Source: Streptomyces sp. SCUT-3
GTDB lineage: Bacteria > Actinomycetota > Actinomycetes > Streptomycetales > Streptomycetaceae
Length of the DNA stretch: 64,000 nt
Assembly: GCF_014083985.1 (NCBI RefSeq)
Contig: NZ_CP046907.1
Span: 1,062,501-1,126,500 of the forward strand
Direction of reading: 5' to 3'
The position numbers were made by a program, and so were the translations under genes. Shown here piece after piece: positions 9,181-17,035 of the stretch (position 1 is its first letter; each line of letters begins with the position of its first letter). The notes below the pieces were generated by a model, which had not been told where the DNA came from, ran no database searches, and worked only from the letters and a program-made list of their open reading frames with translations.

Positions 9181-9341
9181 GCAGCCTGCCCCAGTTCGTC
9201 ACCTGCACCCGGACCTGAGGCCGGCTGTACTTCTCGTCGACGGGACAGCCCAGTCCGTTCCTGCGGAGGCCGACTGCGGGCAACAGCAGCCGCAAGGAGC
9301 CGGTGACAGGTCCACGCGGCTCCCTGCAGAACCTGCCGGTG

Positions 9342-11027
9342 TCAGCTCCGATCCGGTGTCGGCGCGTTCGTTTCCTCCGCGATCACTTCTTCGTCGGCCG
9401 GCGGCTCGTCGATCTCTCGGCGGACGGCCTGACCCGTGTAGTCGGGCAGGCCCAGCAACCGGTTGAGGGCGTTGGCCATCAGATGCCTCCGGGCAGCCAG
9501 GAATTCGGGGAAGCGGTCCAGGGACCGCAGCTCCGGGTCGCCGGGGATCCACTGCTCGGCCAGCCGCTCCGCCGCGATGCCGACCATGTACTCCGCAGGC
9601 AGCTTGGAGGAGATCATCTTGTTGGTCTGGCCCGTCACGAAGGCAAGGTTGGCCAGGCTGTTCCACTCTTCCTTGGGAAACGTCGACTGGACGCGCGCAC
9701 GAGGAAAGACATGATGGAACTCGATCTTGGCACGGGAGTTGACGGGCCGGTCGTTGATCGCGGTGTTGGTCGCCCAATCCTTGGCCCTCATCTCGAGTGC
9801 GGCGATGTAGAGGAGACGGAAGAAAGGATGGGTCGAGTACTTCTGCTCCAGGTCCCGCGGGTGGATCGGGCTGTCCACGGAGCGCGGGCCGAAAGCACGG
9901 CGGATGAGCTCGGTGAACAGATGCTCCCCTGCCCGCTCCTTGACCAGCCGCGCCTCGGCGTCGAGCTTGCCCTCCACCTGCAGGGAATAGTGGCTGAAGG
10001 CCATCGCGGTGTAGACCCACCGGCGCAGCAGTCCGACCTCTTCGGGCTGCAGCTTCCCCTGACGGTGATGCAGGAGCAGCGCAGGGACCACCACGACGTT
10101 CGGTGACGTGAGTACGTCCGAGCGGGGAATACCGCACTCTCCGCGAAGGAAGTCGACGGCGAGACGCAAGGCTGTTTCCGTGGCCTGCCACGCCTCCTTG
10201 AGGGCAGTCCCGTCCATGGTGGCACCGATCAGCTTGATGTGGCGGGCTGTCGTCCCCGCGAGCAGGCTCATGAGACGCAGGACCGCCTCCCGGTCGAGCC
10301 CAAAGCCGATGTCCCTCAACTCGTCGTGGAAGGCATCCATCGTCTGCAGGCCCTCCGCCCATCGGGCGGCGATCGCGCTGTAGACGAGGTCACCCTTGGA
10401 CAGCCGGCGCCCGCCCTTGTTGAGACGTGCGAAGACCTCGGCGACCTCCTCGTAGTCGTCGGAGCTGTAGGTGATCACCACGATCTGCTGCTTGCGGATG
10501 TCGTTGACCCGCTGAAGCCGCTTGGTCCACTCTCTGAAATCGGGGTGCCCCATTTCGACACCAGCGTCCATGAGGAGCTCGTAGAACTGGACCCCTTCTT
10601 GCAGGATCGTGGAAACGGGGATCAGGAGCGGGTCCTTGCGCTGCACCGCGCTCGGGTTGACGAACTCCTCGGTCCGTACATCGAACCGGAGGTCGATGAA
10701 ACGGCCGTCAGCCTTTGACTCGGGCCGATAGACCCATGCAAGCGAGGTGAGCCGCTGCTGCCCGTCCAGGAGGTACAACGGCTTCCGGGAAGACTTGGCG
10801 GACTGGACGACTGCCGCGGTCCGGAAGGGCACCTCCAGATTCGTCTCCCACAGAAGCAGCGCGCCCACGGGATAGCCCCGGTAGAGGGAGTCGAAGAGGT
10901 CACGTACATCGGTGCGCATCCAGACGAAGTCACGCTGGATGGACGGGATGACGATCTTGCCCTGCAGTAGATCTTCCACCGGAGAGACGACCGGCTCGTT
11001 GGACTGCTTCACACTCTCCCCCACCAA
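9342..11027 (-). CDS. GmrSD-like DUF262/DUF1524 protein (type IV restriction-like endonuclease)
   Basis: A 561-residue protein. The N-terminal DUF262 domain shows the ParB-like IPSIQRDFVW motif (27-36), LLDGQQRLTSL (86-96) and FARLNKGG, linked in this family to NTP binding or hydrolysis. The C-terminal DUF1524 domain has an HNH-type nuclease core: EFHHVFP (H438, H439) and a following NSLANLAFVTGQTN. The GmrS-GmrD pair and its single-chain relatives cut DNA with modified bases, so a phage-defence role is likely. The start is TTG at 11027, with GTG at 11024 as an alternative. It is transcribed divergently from the DUF6119 gene, and the pair lies between duplicated kinase fragments. Confidence 0.88.
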   Translation of the reverse strand: MVGESVKQSNEPVVSPVEDLLQGKIVIPSIQRDFVWMRTDVRDLFDSLYRGYPVGALLLWETNLEVPFRTAAVVQSAKSSRKPLYLLDGQQRLTSLAWVYRPESKADGRFIDLRFDVRTEEFVNPSAVQRKDPLLIPVSTILQEGVQFYELLMDAGVEMGHPDFREWTKRLQRVNDIRKQQIVVITYSSDDYEEVAEVFARLNKGGRRLSKGDLVYSAIAARWAEGLQTMDAFHDELRDIGFGLDREAVLRLMSLLAGTTARHIKLIGATMDGTALKEAWQATETALRLAVDFLRGECGIPRSDVLTSPNVVVVPALLLHHRQGKLQPEEVGLLRRWVYTAMAFSHYSLQVEGKLDAEARLVKERAGEHLFTELIRRAFGPRSVDSPIHPRDLEQKYSTHPFFRLLYIAALEMRAKDWATNTAINDRPVNSRAKIEFHHVFPRARVQSTFPKEEWNSLANLAFVTGQTNKMISSKLPAEYMVGIAAERLAEQWIPGDPELRSLDRFPEFLAARRHLMANALNRLLGLPDYTGQAVRREIDEPPADEEVIAEETNAPTPDRS

Positions 11028-11124
11028 TTTGTGTGTGTTGCAACCATGTTAGCCACCCCCCGACAACCGCCGGACACGACACATCCACCCCTCGTGCCAG
11101 CGACGGCACACCCCCACATCACAC

Positions 11125-11154
11125 TTGACGGCGCTTTCACTTTGATGAGAGATT
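11125..11154 (+). promoter_or_regulatory. Possible promoter for the DUF6119 gene
   Basis: TTGACG (11125-11130) lies 18 nt ahead of GAGATT (11149-11154) in an unusually AT-rich patch of the 281-bp divergent intergenic region. A start here would leave a 5' leader of about 145 nt. Tentative. Confidence 0.35.
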
Positions 11155-11308
11155 AATAACGCTTCCGCCATGAACGCTCTTCCGGGAGCAAGGATCTGCT
11201 CGGAGGAACGTGCCTCCGGTCGGCCAACAGTTGCCTGAGCTGGACGGTCCACAGGCTGATGGCCAACACGGACGAGTCCTGCTGTCATGCAGAGAGAAGG
11301 GGCCAGCC

Positions 11309-12979
11309 ATGAGCAACAGGAAGGCGACCCGGAAGTCGACTCTCTACCGGCTCACACTCCCGGACCGGAGCGAGACCGACCTTCGGACGTGTGTACGCGA
11401 CCGGTACCTGGAGAGCGACAACCACTCGGTCGCGACCTTCACCCGCGGCGACATCGACGGCTTGGTGGTCACCGGCGGTGTCCGGAAAGACCGCGCGGAC
11501 TGGTGTGACGCGGTCCAGATGATCACAGGGGTCGATGTGGATGTGGCCAGCCAGGCAGCGGCCGGACTCGTCATCACGCGAACCCCGACCGCTGTCTACG
11601 CCCTGACGTACGGCGTGGGCTACCACATGCTCGAATCGGACTACAAGGACGACGACTTCGGGCTGGAGTTCGCCACCCGGAGTCTGGACGAGGACGGCGT
11701 CATACGGATCCGAAACCTGATCATGGACGGTCGAGGGCGAGTGGATGAATCGTCCGTCTCCCGGGGAGACCGAATCGATGGGTTCGGCATCGATCGCTAC
11801 GGAGCCATCGTCAAGCGGTTGAGCGGCACGGTGAGCAACATCGCGCTGACTTCTGTCAGAGAAGGGCGGAAGAGCCAGATTCGTGTCGAGTGCGCGGGCA
11901 GTGCCATCAAGCTGCCACTCGCGACCCAGGTCGACGACTTCCTCAGCGATCTCAGGGCCATCGAGGGGGTCTGTGCAAGGCAGCCTCATCCGGACCTGCT
12001 TTTCATCGACCGGATCAGGGCTCTGCCCGCCTCCAGCCCGAAGGTCAAGGAGGCCCGGCAGGTCCTCGACGAGTTGCTGGCGAATCCGGCAGGTGAGCGG
12101 CTGGCCTTGGGCGTTCCGGAACAGTGCCTGGACAGCATCAACTCGGCTCAGTGCTTCCGGGTGAAGGGCCCCGGTCGTCCCCGCATGGATGTGGCGGACC
12201 TCGAACTCTCCGACCTGCTGGAGTACGTCCACCGCAAGCCAGCCGGCACCCGCCTGGAGGCCTTGGAACAAGTGCGTGTCACGCTCTTCAGTGATGAGGA
12301 CTGCCAGACCCCGGCCAGCAGCGCTGTCAAGGGGACGCACTGGCTTCTGGCTGATGTTCCGGTGGGATCCTCTCGCTTCTTCTACAGTCACGGACAGTGG
12401 TACGAGGTGGGTGCCATGTTCGTCGAGACACTCGAGGACGAGTTGCGGGAACTCCTGGGGAAGGCCCCGACGGTGTCTCTCCCGCCGTGGCCGAAGGGAC
12501 CGAAGGTCAAGAACCGGGACTCGCACGACGAGGACTGGTACAACAAGCAGATCGCCAAGCAGAAAGGCTTCACGCTTTTCGACAAGTCGAATCCGGTCAC
12601 CAAGAAGTTCAGAGGCGGCGGCCTGGAGATCTGTGACGTACTCGGCCCTGAGGGCCAGTTGATCTGTGTCAAGAAGGCGGACAGCAAGACGTCACCGCTG
12701 AACCACCTCTTCGCCCAGGCATCCGTGGCTGTCGAAGCCCTTCGGACCGATCCCGAGATGCGAGCGGCGTTCCAGCAGCAGGTTGCGGACCGCGCGGCCG
12801 ATGAACAGGCACCGGACGGCGGAACCTTTCATGTGATTCTGGGGATACTCCTCAAGGACGGGGAGGACATCACAGTCACCTCCCTCTTCGCGTTCGCCCA
12901 GGTCTCTCTCCTGCAGCACGTCAGGCGACTCCGCGCGATGAACGCCGAGGTGGAAGTGACCACCATCCGCCGGCAATAG
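11309..12979 (+). CDS. DUF6119 family (TIGR04141) protein
   Basis: A 556-residue protein that matches what I know of the sporadically distributed TIGR04141/DUF6119 family: N-terminal LYRLTLPDR, a YALTYGVGYHML segment, WLLADV and FFYSHGQWYEVG in the middle, and FDKSNP and ICDVLGPEGQLICVKKA near the end. The biochemical function is not established. The family is patchy and often turns up beside restriction and other defence genes. The start at 11309 has an AGAGAGAAGGGG ribosome site. Its neighbour, on the other strand, is the DUF262/DUF1524 endonuclease; duplicated kinase sequence flanks both, so they probably moved together. Confidence 0.82.
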   Translation: MSNRKATRKSTLYRLTLPDRSETDLRTCVRDRYLESDNHSVATFTRGDIDGLVVTGGVRKDRADWCDAVQMITGVDVDVASQAAAGLVITRTPTAVYALTYGVGYHMLESDYKDDDFGLEFATRSLDEDGVIRIRNLIMDGRGRVDESSVSRGDRIDGFGIDRYGAIVKRLSGTVSNIALTSVREGRKSQIRVECAGSAIKLPLATQVDDFLSDLRAIEGVCARQPHPDLLFIDRIRALPASSPKVKEARQVLDELLANPAGERLALGVPEQCLDSINSAQCFRVKGPGRPRMDVADLELSDLLEYVHRKPAGTRLEALEQVRVTLFSDEDCQTPASSAVKGTHWLLADVPVGSSRFFYSHGQWYEVGAMFVETLEDELRELLGKAPTVSLPPWPKGPKVKNRDSHDEDWYNKQIAKQKGFTLFDKSNPVTKKFRGGGLEICDVLGPEGQLICVKKADSKTSPLNHLFAQASVAVEALRTDPEMRAAFQQQVADRAADEQAPDGGTFHVILGILLKDGEDITVTSLFAFAQVSLLQHVRRLRAMNAEVEVTTIRRQ

Positions 12980-13140
12980 CAAGAACGCGCGGTCACTCCG
13001 CACATGGGCTCAGCGCGGCGCTGCTCAAGGGAGCCTGAACTCCGTCTACTGCGGCGAGTCGTGCCCTACCCTCTGGTGATGGCCGCTCTGCTGTCCCGTC
13101 GGCCCGTACATCACGGCCCTCACCGCCTGCTGACCACCAA
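12980..13140. other. Junction DNA between the DUF6119 gene and the duplicated kinase end
   Basis: No gene is seen. This 160-bp stretch separates the inserted gene pair from the right-hand copy of the kinase 3' end. Confidence 0.4.
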
Positions 13141-13263
13141 CTCGTCCACGGCCCACGCCACGACGTGGCCGTCGAGGCCGCGGAGGTCCTGGCCGTGCTC
13201 CGCCGCGAGCTCGACGGCGAGTGACTGGCGGAGCACGGCCGGAAAGCCGGTGGACGAACGCCG
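13141..13263 (+). repeat. Duplicated kinase 3' end, right copy
   Basis: An in-frame fragment reads LVHGPRHDVAVEAAEVLAVL and continues to a TGA at 13222-13224, matching the end of the kinase gene at 9057-9140. It has no start of its own and is a relic of the duplication. Confidence 0.85.
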
Positions 13264-13292
13264 GAACGGCCTGCGGCCGCACCGCGGCGGCC

Positions 13293-13298
13293 TAAAAT
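13293..13298 (+). promoter_or_regulatory. -10 element of a leaderless promoter
   Basis: TAAAAT lies exactly 6 nt before the ATG at 13305 and there is no ribosome-binding site, so transcription probably starts at the A of the start codon. A clear -35 box is not visible. The gene at 19313 has the same spacing. Confidence 0.5.
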
Positions 13299-13304
13299 CC
13301 CGTC

Positions 13305-15446
13305 ATGCCGCATCTTGCCCTCGACATCGCCTTCTGCCAGCAGCTGGAGAAGCTCGAGAAGCACGTCAGGAACGGCGTGTTCGACGCCTGGGAGAAGTTC
13401 GAGCGGCTCACCCTCGACCAGCTCTTCAAGGACCCGGGTCTGAAGCTGGAATCCCTCAAGGGCGCCAAGGACCGGCAGATCCGGACCGTCCGGATCACCC
13501 AGGGATACCGCGGTGTGGTCCTCGCGCCCGAGACGGGGGACACCTTCGTGCTGCTCCGGGTCGGCCCGCACGACGAGGCCACCGAGTGGGCGGTGAAGCA
13601 GAAGGCGACCATCAACGCCGTCACCGGCGCCGTGGAGCTCCGCGAGATCGCCACCCTGGAAGAGCTGGCCCCCGCCTACGAGCGCATCGCGCCCGCCGAG
13701 GAGCAGCGGCTGTTCGCAAAGGTCTCCGACGGGGAGATGGCCGCGCTCGGCATCGACGACACCACCCTCGCGCAGGCACGCGTGCTGACCAGCCTGGAAC
13801 AGCTCGACGTCTTCGGACGGTTCTTCCCGCCCGACCAGTACAAGGTCCTGGAGCACCTGGCCCTCGGTGCGAGTGTCGAGCAGACGTGGCAGGAGGTCGT
13901 CGTGCCGGCGCTGGCCGACGCGGCCTCCCAGGAACCCGTCGACACCACCGACTACGCGACTGCCATCGCGCACACCCGCACCAGGATCGCCGTCGTCACG
14001 GACGCCGACGAACTGCGCGACATCCTCGACAAGCCGTTCGCCGCCTGGCGGATCTTCCTGCACCCCGCCCAGCGCAAGGTCGCCTACCGTCCGTCGTACT
14101 CCGGCCCCGCGCAGGTGAGCGGCGGGCCCGGCACCGGGAAGTCCGTTGTAGCCCTCCACCGGGTGCGGCACCTGCTGCGGCACCTTCGCGACGGCGACCG
14201 CATCCTCCTCACCACCTTCACCAACGCCCTCGTGGACTCCCTCAGCGAAGGACTCTGCCTGCTCGTCGACGATCCGGACCTGCGCGACCGGGTCGACGTC
14301 ATGACCGTCGACGCCTTCGCCGGGCGCGTGGTCAGCACCTCGCGCCGGCCGCTCACCGGGTACGAGGAGACCGCCCGGTGGGAGCGGGCCGCGGAAGCCA
14401 CCGGCTTCACCGGAACCCCGCAGTTCCTCGCCCAGGAGTACAAGCACGTCGTCCTCGCCCAGGACATCCGCAGCCGGGAGGAGTACGAGCGCTGCGAGCG
14501 CCGGGGCCGCGGCAGCGCACTGCCGTCCTCCGTCCGGCCGCTGGTGTGGCGGACCGTGGAGGAGTTCGCCCGACGCCTGGCCGAGGACGGGCTGCGCACC
14601 TACCTCGGCACCTGCGTGGAGGCCACCGACCTGCTGACCGAGCAGGGGCCGTACTACCGGCACGTCGTCGTCGACGAGGCCCAGGACCTCCACCCCGCCC
14701 AGTGGCGGATGCTCCGCGCGGCCGCCCCGCGGCGCCCCGACGACCTGTTCATCGCCGGCGACCCGCACCAGCGGATCTACGACAACCGGGTGTCGCTGAA
14801 GTCCCTCGGCATCAACGTCGCCGGCCGTTCGACCAAGCTGCGCAAGAACTACCGCTCCACCCAGGAGATCCTCAGCTGGGCGACGGGACTCCTGCTCGGC
14901 CGCCCCTACGCCGAACTGGCCGACAGCGGGAGGCACGACACCCTGATCGGGTACAGCTCCGCCCTGCACGGCTCCGGACCACACGTCCACGCGGCCCGGA
15001 CGGAGGGGGCCGAACTCGACGCCTTGGTCGAGCAGGTGCGTGCATGGGTGGACGGCGGTGCCGCGTACGGGGAGATCGGGATCTGCGCCCGGTTCAACAA
15101 GACCTGCGAGAAGGCCAAGGCCCGCCTGATCGCGGCCGGCATCCCCGCCAGCCGGGTCCGCGCGGGAGCCGCCCGCACCGACGACGCGGTCAACGTGGGC
15201 ACCATGCACACCTTCAAGGGGCTCGAGTACCGCTACACCGCCGTCATCGGCGTCAACGACCGTGCTCTGCCGAACCCTTCGGCCATCACCCCGGAGGAGG
15301 TCGACCGGCTCCAGCACGAGGCCGACCTCGCCGCGGAACGCTGCCTGCTGTTCGTCGCCTGCACCCGGGCCCGGGACGGCCTGTACCTCTCGTGGACTGG
15401 GCAGCCGAGCCCGTTCCTGGTGGAAGCCGGCTGCGGGGCGGGATGA
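13305..15446 (+). CDS. UvrD-like helicase with RelE/ParE-like N-terminal domain (copy 1)
   Basis: A 713-residue protein. Residues 1-110 resemble the RelE/ParE toxin fold (KFERLTLDQL, IRTVRITQGYRGVVLAP, VLLRVGPHDEATEWA). An uncharacterised linker precedes an SF1A helicase: Walker A GGPGTGKS (273-280), DEAQD (457-461), GDPHQRIYDN, KNYRSTQEI, GTMHTFKGLEYR and a C-terminal VACTRAR motif VI. All helicase motifs look intact. It shares length, order and many motifs with the gene at 17036. The toxin-like domain may bind RNA or ribosomes or serve only as a structural module; this is unknown. The start is leaderless. DNA repair or defence roles are both possible. Confidence 0.85.
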   Translation: MPHLALDIAFCQQLEKLEKHVRNGVFDAWEKFERLTLDQLFKDPGLKLESLKGAKDRQIRTVRITQGYRGVVLAPETGDTFVLLRVGPHDEATEWAVKQKATINAVTGAVELREIATLEELAPAYERIAPAEEQRLFAKVSDGEMAALGIDDTTLAQARVLTSLEQLDVFGRFFPPDQYKVLEHLALGASVEQTWQEVVVPALADAASQEPVDTTDYATAIAHTRTRIAVVTDADELRDILDKPFAAWRIFLHPAQRKVAYRPSYSGPAQVSGGPGTGKSVVALHRVRHLLRHLRDGDRILLTTFTNALVDSLSEGLCLLVDDPDLRDRVDVMTVDAFAGRVVSTSRRPLTGYEETARWERAAEATGFTGTPQFLAQEYKHVVLAQDIRSREEYERCERRGRGSALPSSVRPLVWRTVEEFARRLAEDGLRTYLGTCVEATDLLTEQGPYYRHVVVDEAQDLHPAQWRMLRAAAPRRPDDLFIAGDPHQRIYDNRVSLKSLGINVAGRSTKLRKNYRSTQEILSWATGLLLGRPYAELADSGRHDTLIGYSSALHGSGPHVHAARTEGAELDALVEQVRAWVDGGAAYGEIGICARFNKTCEKAKARLIAAGIPASRVRAGAARTDDAVNVGTMHTFKGLEYRYTAVIGVNDRALPNPSAITPEEVDRLQHEADLAAERCLLFVACTRARDGLYLSWTGQPSPFLVEAGCGAG

Positions 15447-15723
15447 CCGGCACGGTCAACCCACCATCCCCGAGACGGGCAAATGCAAATACCAACAGGG
15501 AGTTTGACGATGCTTTCACTCCCATGGGAGAGTGGGGACGCTTCAGCTCGTGAAGGCGGCGCGGCGAAGGACGTCGCGGCGCGAAGGGGTGGACGGGCGG
15601 TGGCGAGGGGGACGTGGCTTCAACAGCCCACAGTCTTGCCGGGGGTCCCGGCGGCCGGAATCCTTCTCCTGCCCGCAGCAGTGCGGGACGCCCCCGGCGG
15701 GGCGCTCGCGGAAGGGGTGTGTG

Positions 15724-16470
15724 ATGGCCGACGAGAAGACTCCCGACGAGAAGATCTCCGACGAGGGAGCGGTCGAGAAGGCCGGGCGGTGGGTCGCCGA
15801 TCTCGCGGAGAAGATCATGGTGAACGGCGTGGGGCCGGTCACGGGGTCGGTGCCCTGGGCCGAGGACCGTCTTTCGCGTCGGCAGGGCGCCGACTACAGG
15901 GCGCCCGATGACGACGAGCGCCGTTCTCCCGAGGACATGAAAGACGACATCGATGCGGTCGTCGCCCGCCTCATCAAGGAGTCCGTGGCTGCTGCCGGGA
16001 CCCAGGGGTTCGTCACCGGGCTCGGAGGTCTGCTCACCGCAGGCGTGACGATCCCTGCGAATGTGGCCGCGTCCGTCGCCATCAACTTGCGGATGGCCGG
16101 TTCCATAGCGCACCTTCGGGGATGGGACATCCGTGATTCGCACGTGCGGACCGTCGTGATGATGCTCGCGATCGGGATGAGCACGCAGAAAGTCCTGGCA
16201 GCCTTCGGGGTGAAGATCGGTCAGAAGCTCGGCGAGCAGATGATCAAGAAGATCCCGATGGCGGTGCTCCATGCGATCAACAAGAAGGTCGGATTCTACC
16301 TCGTCTCGAAATATGGAACCCAGCGCGCTGCGGTCACGCTCGCCAAGGGGATCCCGATCCTGGGGGGCATTGTCGGAGGCGCTGTGGACGCAGGGGCGAC
16401 TGCTGTCATCGGACGGGCCACGGACAAGGCCTTGCGCGGCGACACCCTTCAGGCCGAGGAACCGAATTGA
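15724..16470 (+). CDS. EcsC family protein
   Basis: A 248-residue protein. After a charged, Asp/Glu-rich N-terminus (about 1-75), it has the EcsC-like body: AAGTQGFVTGLGGLLTAG and IPANVAASVAINLRMAGSIA (about 92-125), then VRTVVMMLAIG, KKIPMAVLHAINKKVGFYL, and a Gly-rich hydrophobic end (PILGGIVGGAVDAG). The hydrophobic stretches suggest membrane association. The family has no firm biochemical role; its name comes from a gene next to an ABC exporter in Bacillus. The ATG at 15724 follows a weak site. It lies between the two helicase paralogues, with 277 bp of featureless DNA upstream. Confidence 0.75.
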   Translation: MADEKTPDEKISDEGAVEKAGRWVADLAEKIMVNGVGPVTGSVPWAEDRLSRRQGADYRAPDDDERRSPEDMKDDIDAVVARLIKESVAAAGTQGFVTGLGGLLTAGVTIPANVAASVAINLRMAGSIAHLRGWDIRDSHVRTVVMMLAIGMSTQKVLAAFGVKIGQKLGEQMIKKIPMAVLHAINKKVGFYLVSKYGTQRAAVTLAKGIPILGGIVGGAVDAGATAVIGRATDKALRGDTLQAEEPN

Positions 16471-16860
16471 TTCCTCCTCGTGAACGAGGCCGGTCCCTGA
16501 CCTGCTCCGCCCGGCACCCAGCAGGTGGCAGGACCGACGGGATCAGCACCAGCCGGGGTGGGGCCGGCCCGGAGGAGCATCACGCGGGCGGGGTTCCTGT
16601 CCCGGGGTGAGACGGCTCCGCACGCGGTACACGCGTACGTTCGCCCGGGCATCGGGAGTGCGTGCTCGGCTCCCGCTCCGCACTGTGCGCAGTCCATGGT
16701 GGTGTGCGCGGGATGCGCCAGACACACAACCCGGCCGTGCTTGCGGCCCACCTCCACCAATGCCGCCTTGGTGGCGCCGGTCGCGGCCTCGGCCGCCTCG
16801 CGCGCCATCGTGGTCCTCGCCAGGAACTTCGACCGGAAGCCCCCACTGCGATCGCGCCGG
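16449..16860 (-). pseudogene. C-terminal remnant of an IS200/IS605-type TnpB
   Basis: The minus strand reads FRSKFLARTTMAREAAEAA, then VVCLAHPAHTTMDCAQCG, YACTACGAVSPRDRNPA and MLLRAG. These fit the end of the TnpB nuclease and its zinc ribbon (C-x2-C...C-x2-C). The RuvC catalytic region and the element ends are missing, so only about 110-130 residues remain. The tail overlaps the end of the EcsC gene by 22 bp. This is a decayed mobile element between the two helicase copies. Confidence 0.7.
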
Positions 16861-17035
16861 AGGCTCGGACCACGCGCTCGGCCCGGGCCCCTTCTCCTCC
16901 CCTTCCCCGGACCTCCGGGCGGGCAGGAGGCCGCGGCGACCGTCCGTCACACCTCGTACCCGTGCTCGCACCCGTGGTCAGTACAGTGATCACACCGCCG
17001 GGGCGGGCGGGCGGGCGGCGACGCGGAGGGGCGGC

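Noticed and set aside
15447-15723. Short plus-strand frames between helicase copy 1 and the EcsC gene
   Set aside because: They run out of frame into the EcsC gene, lack motifs and have no convincing ribosome site.
16543-16971. Other-frame minus-strand readings across the TnpB remnant
   Set aside because: Only the frame with the C-x2-C zinc ribbon has family similarity; the other frames lack any motif.
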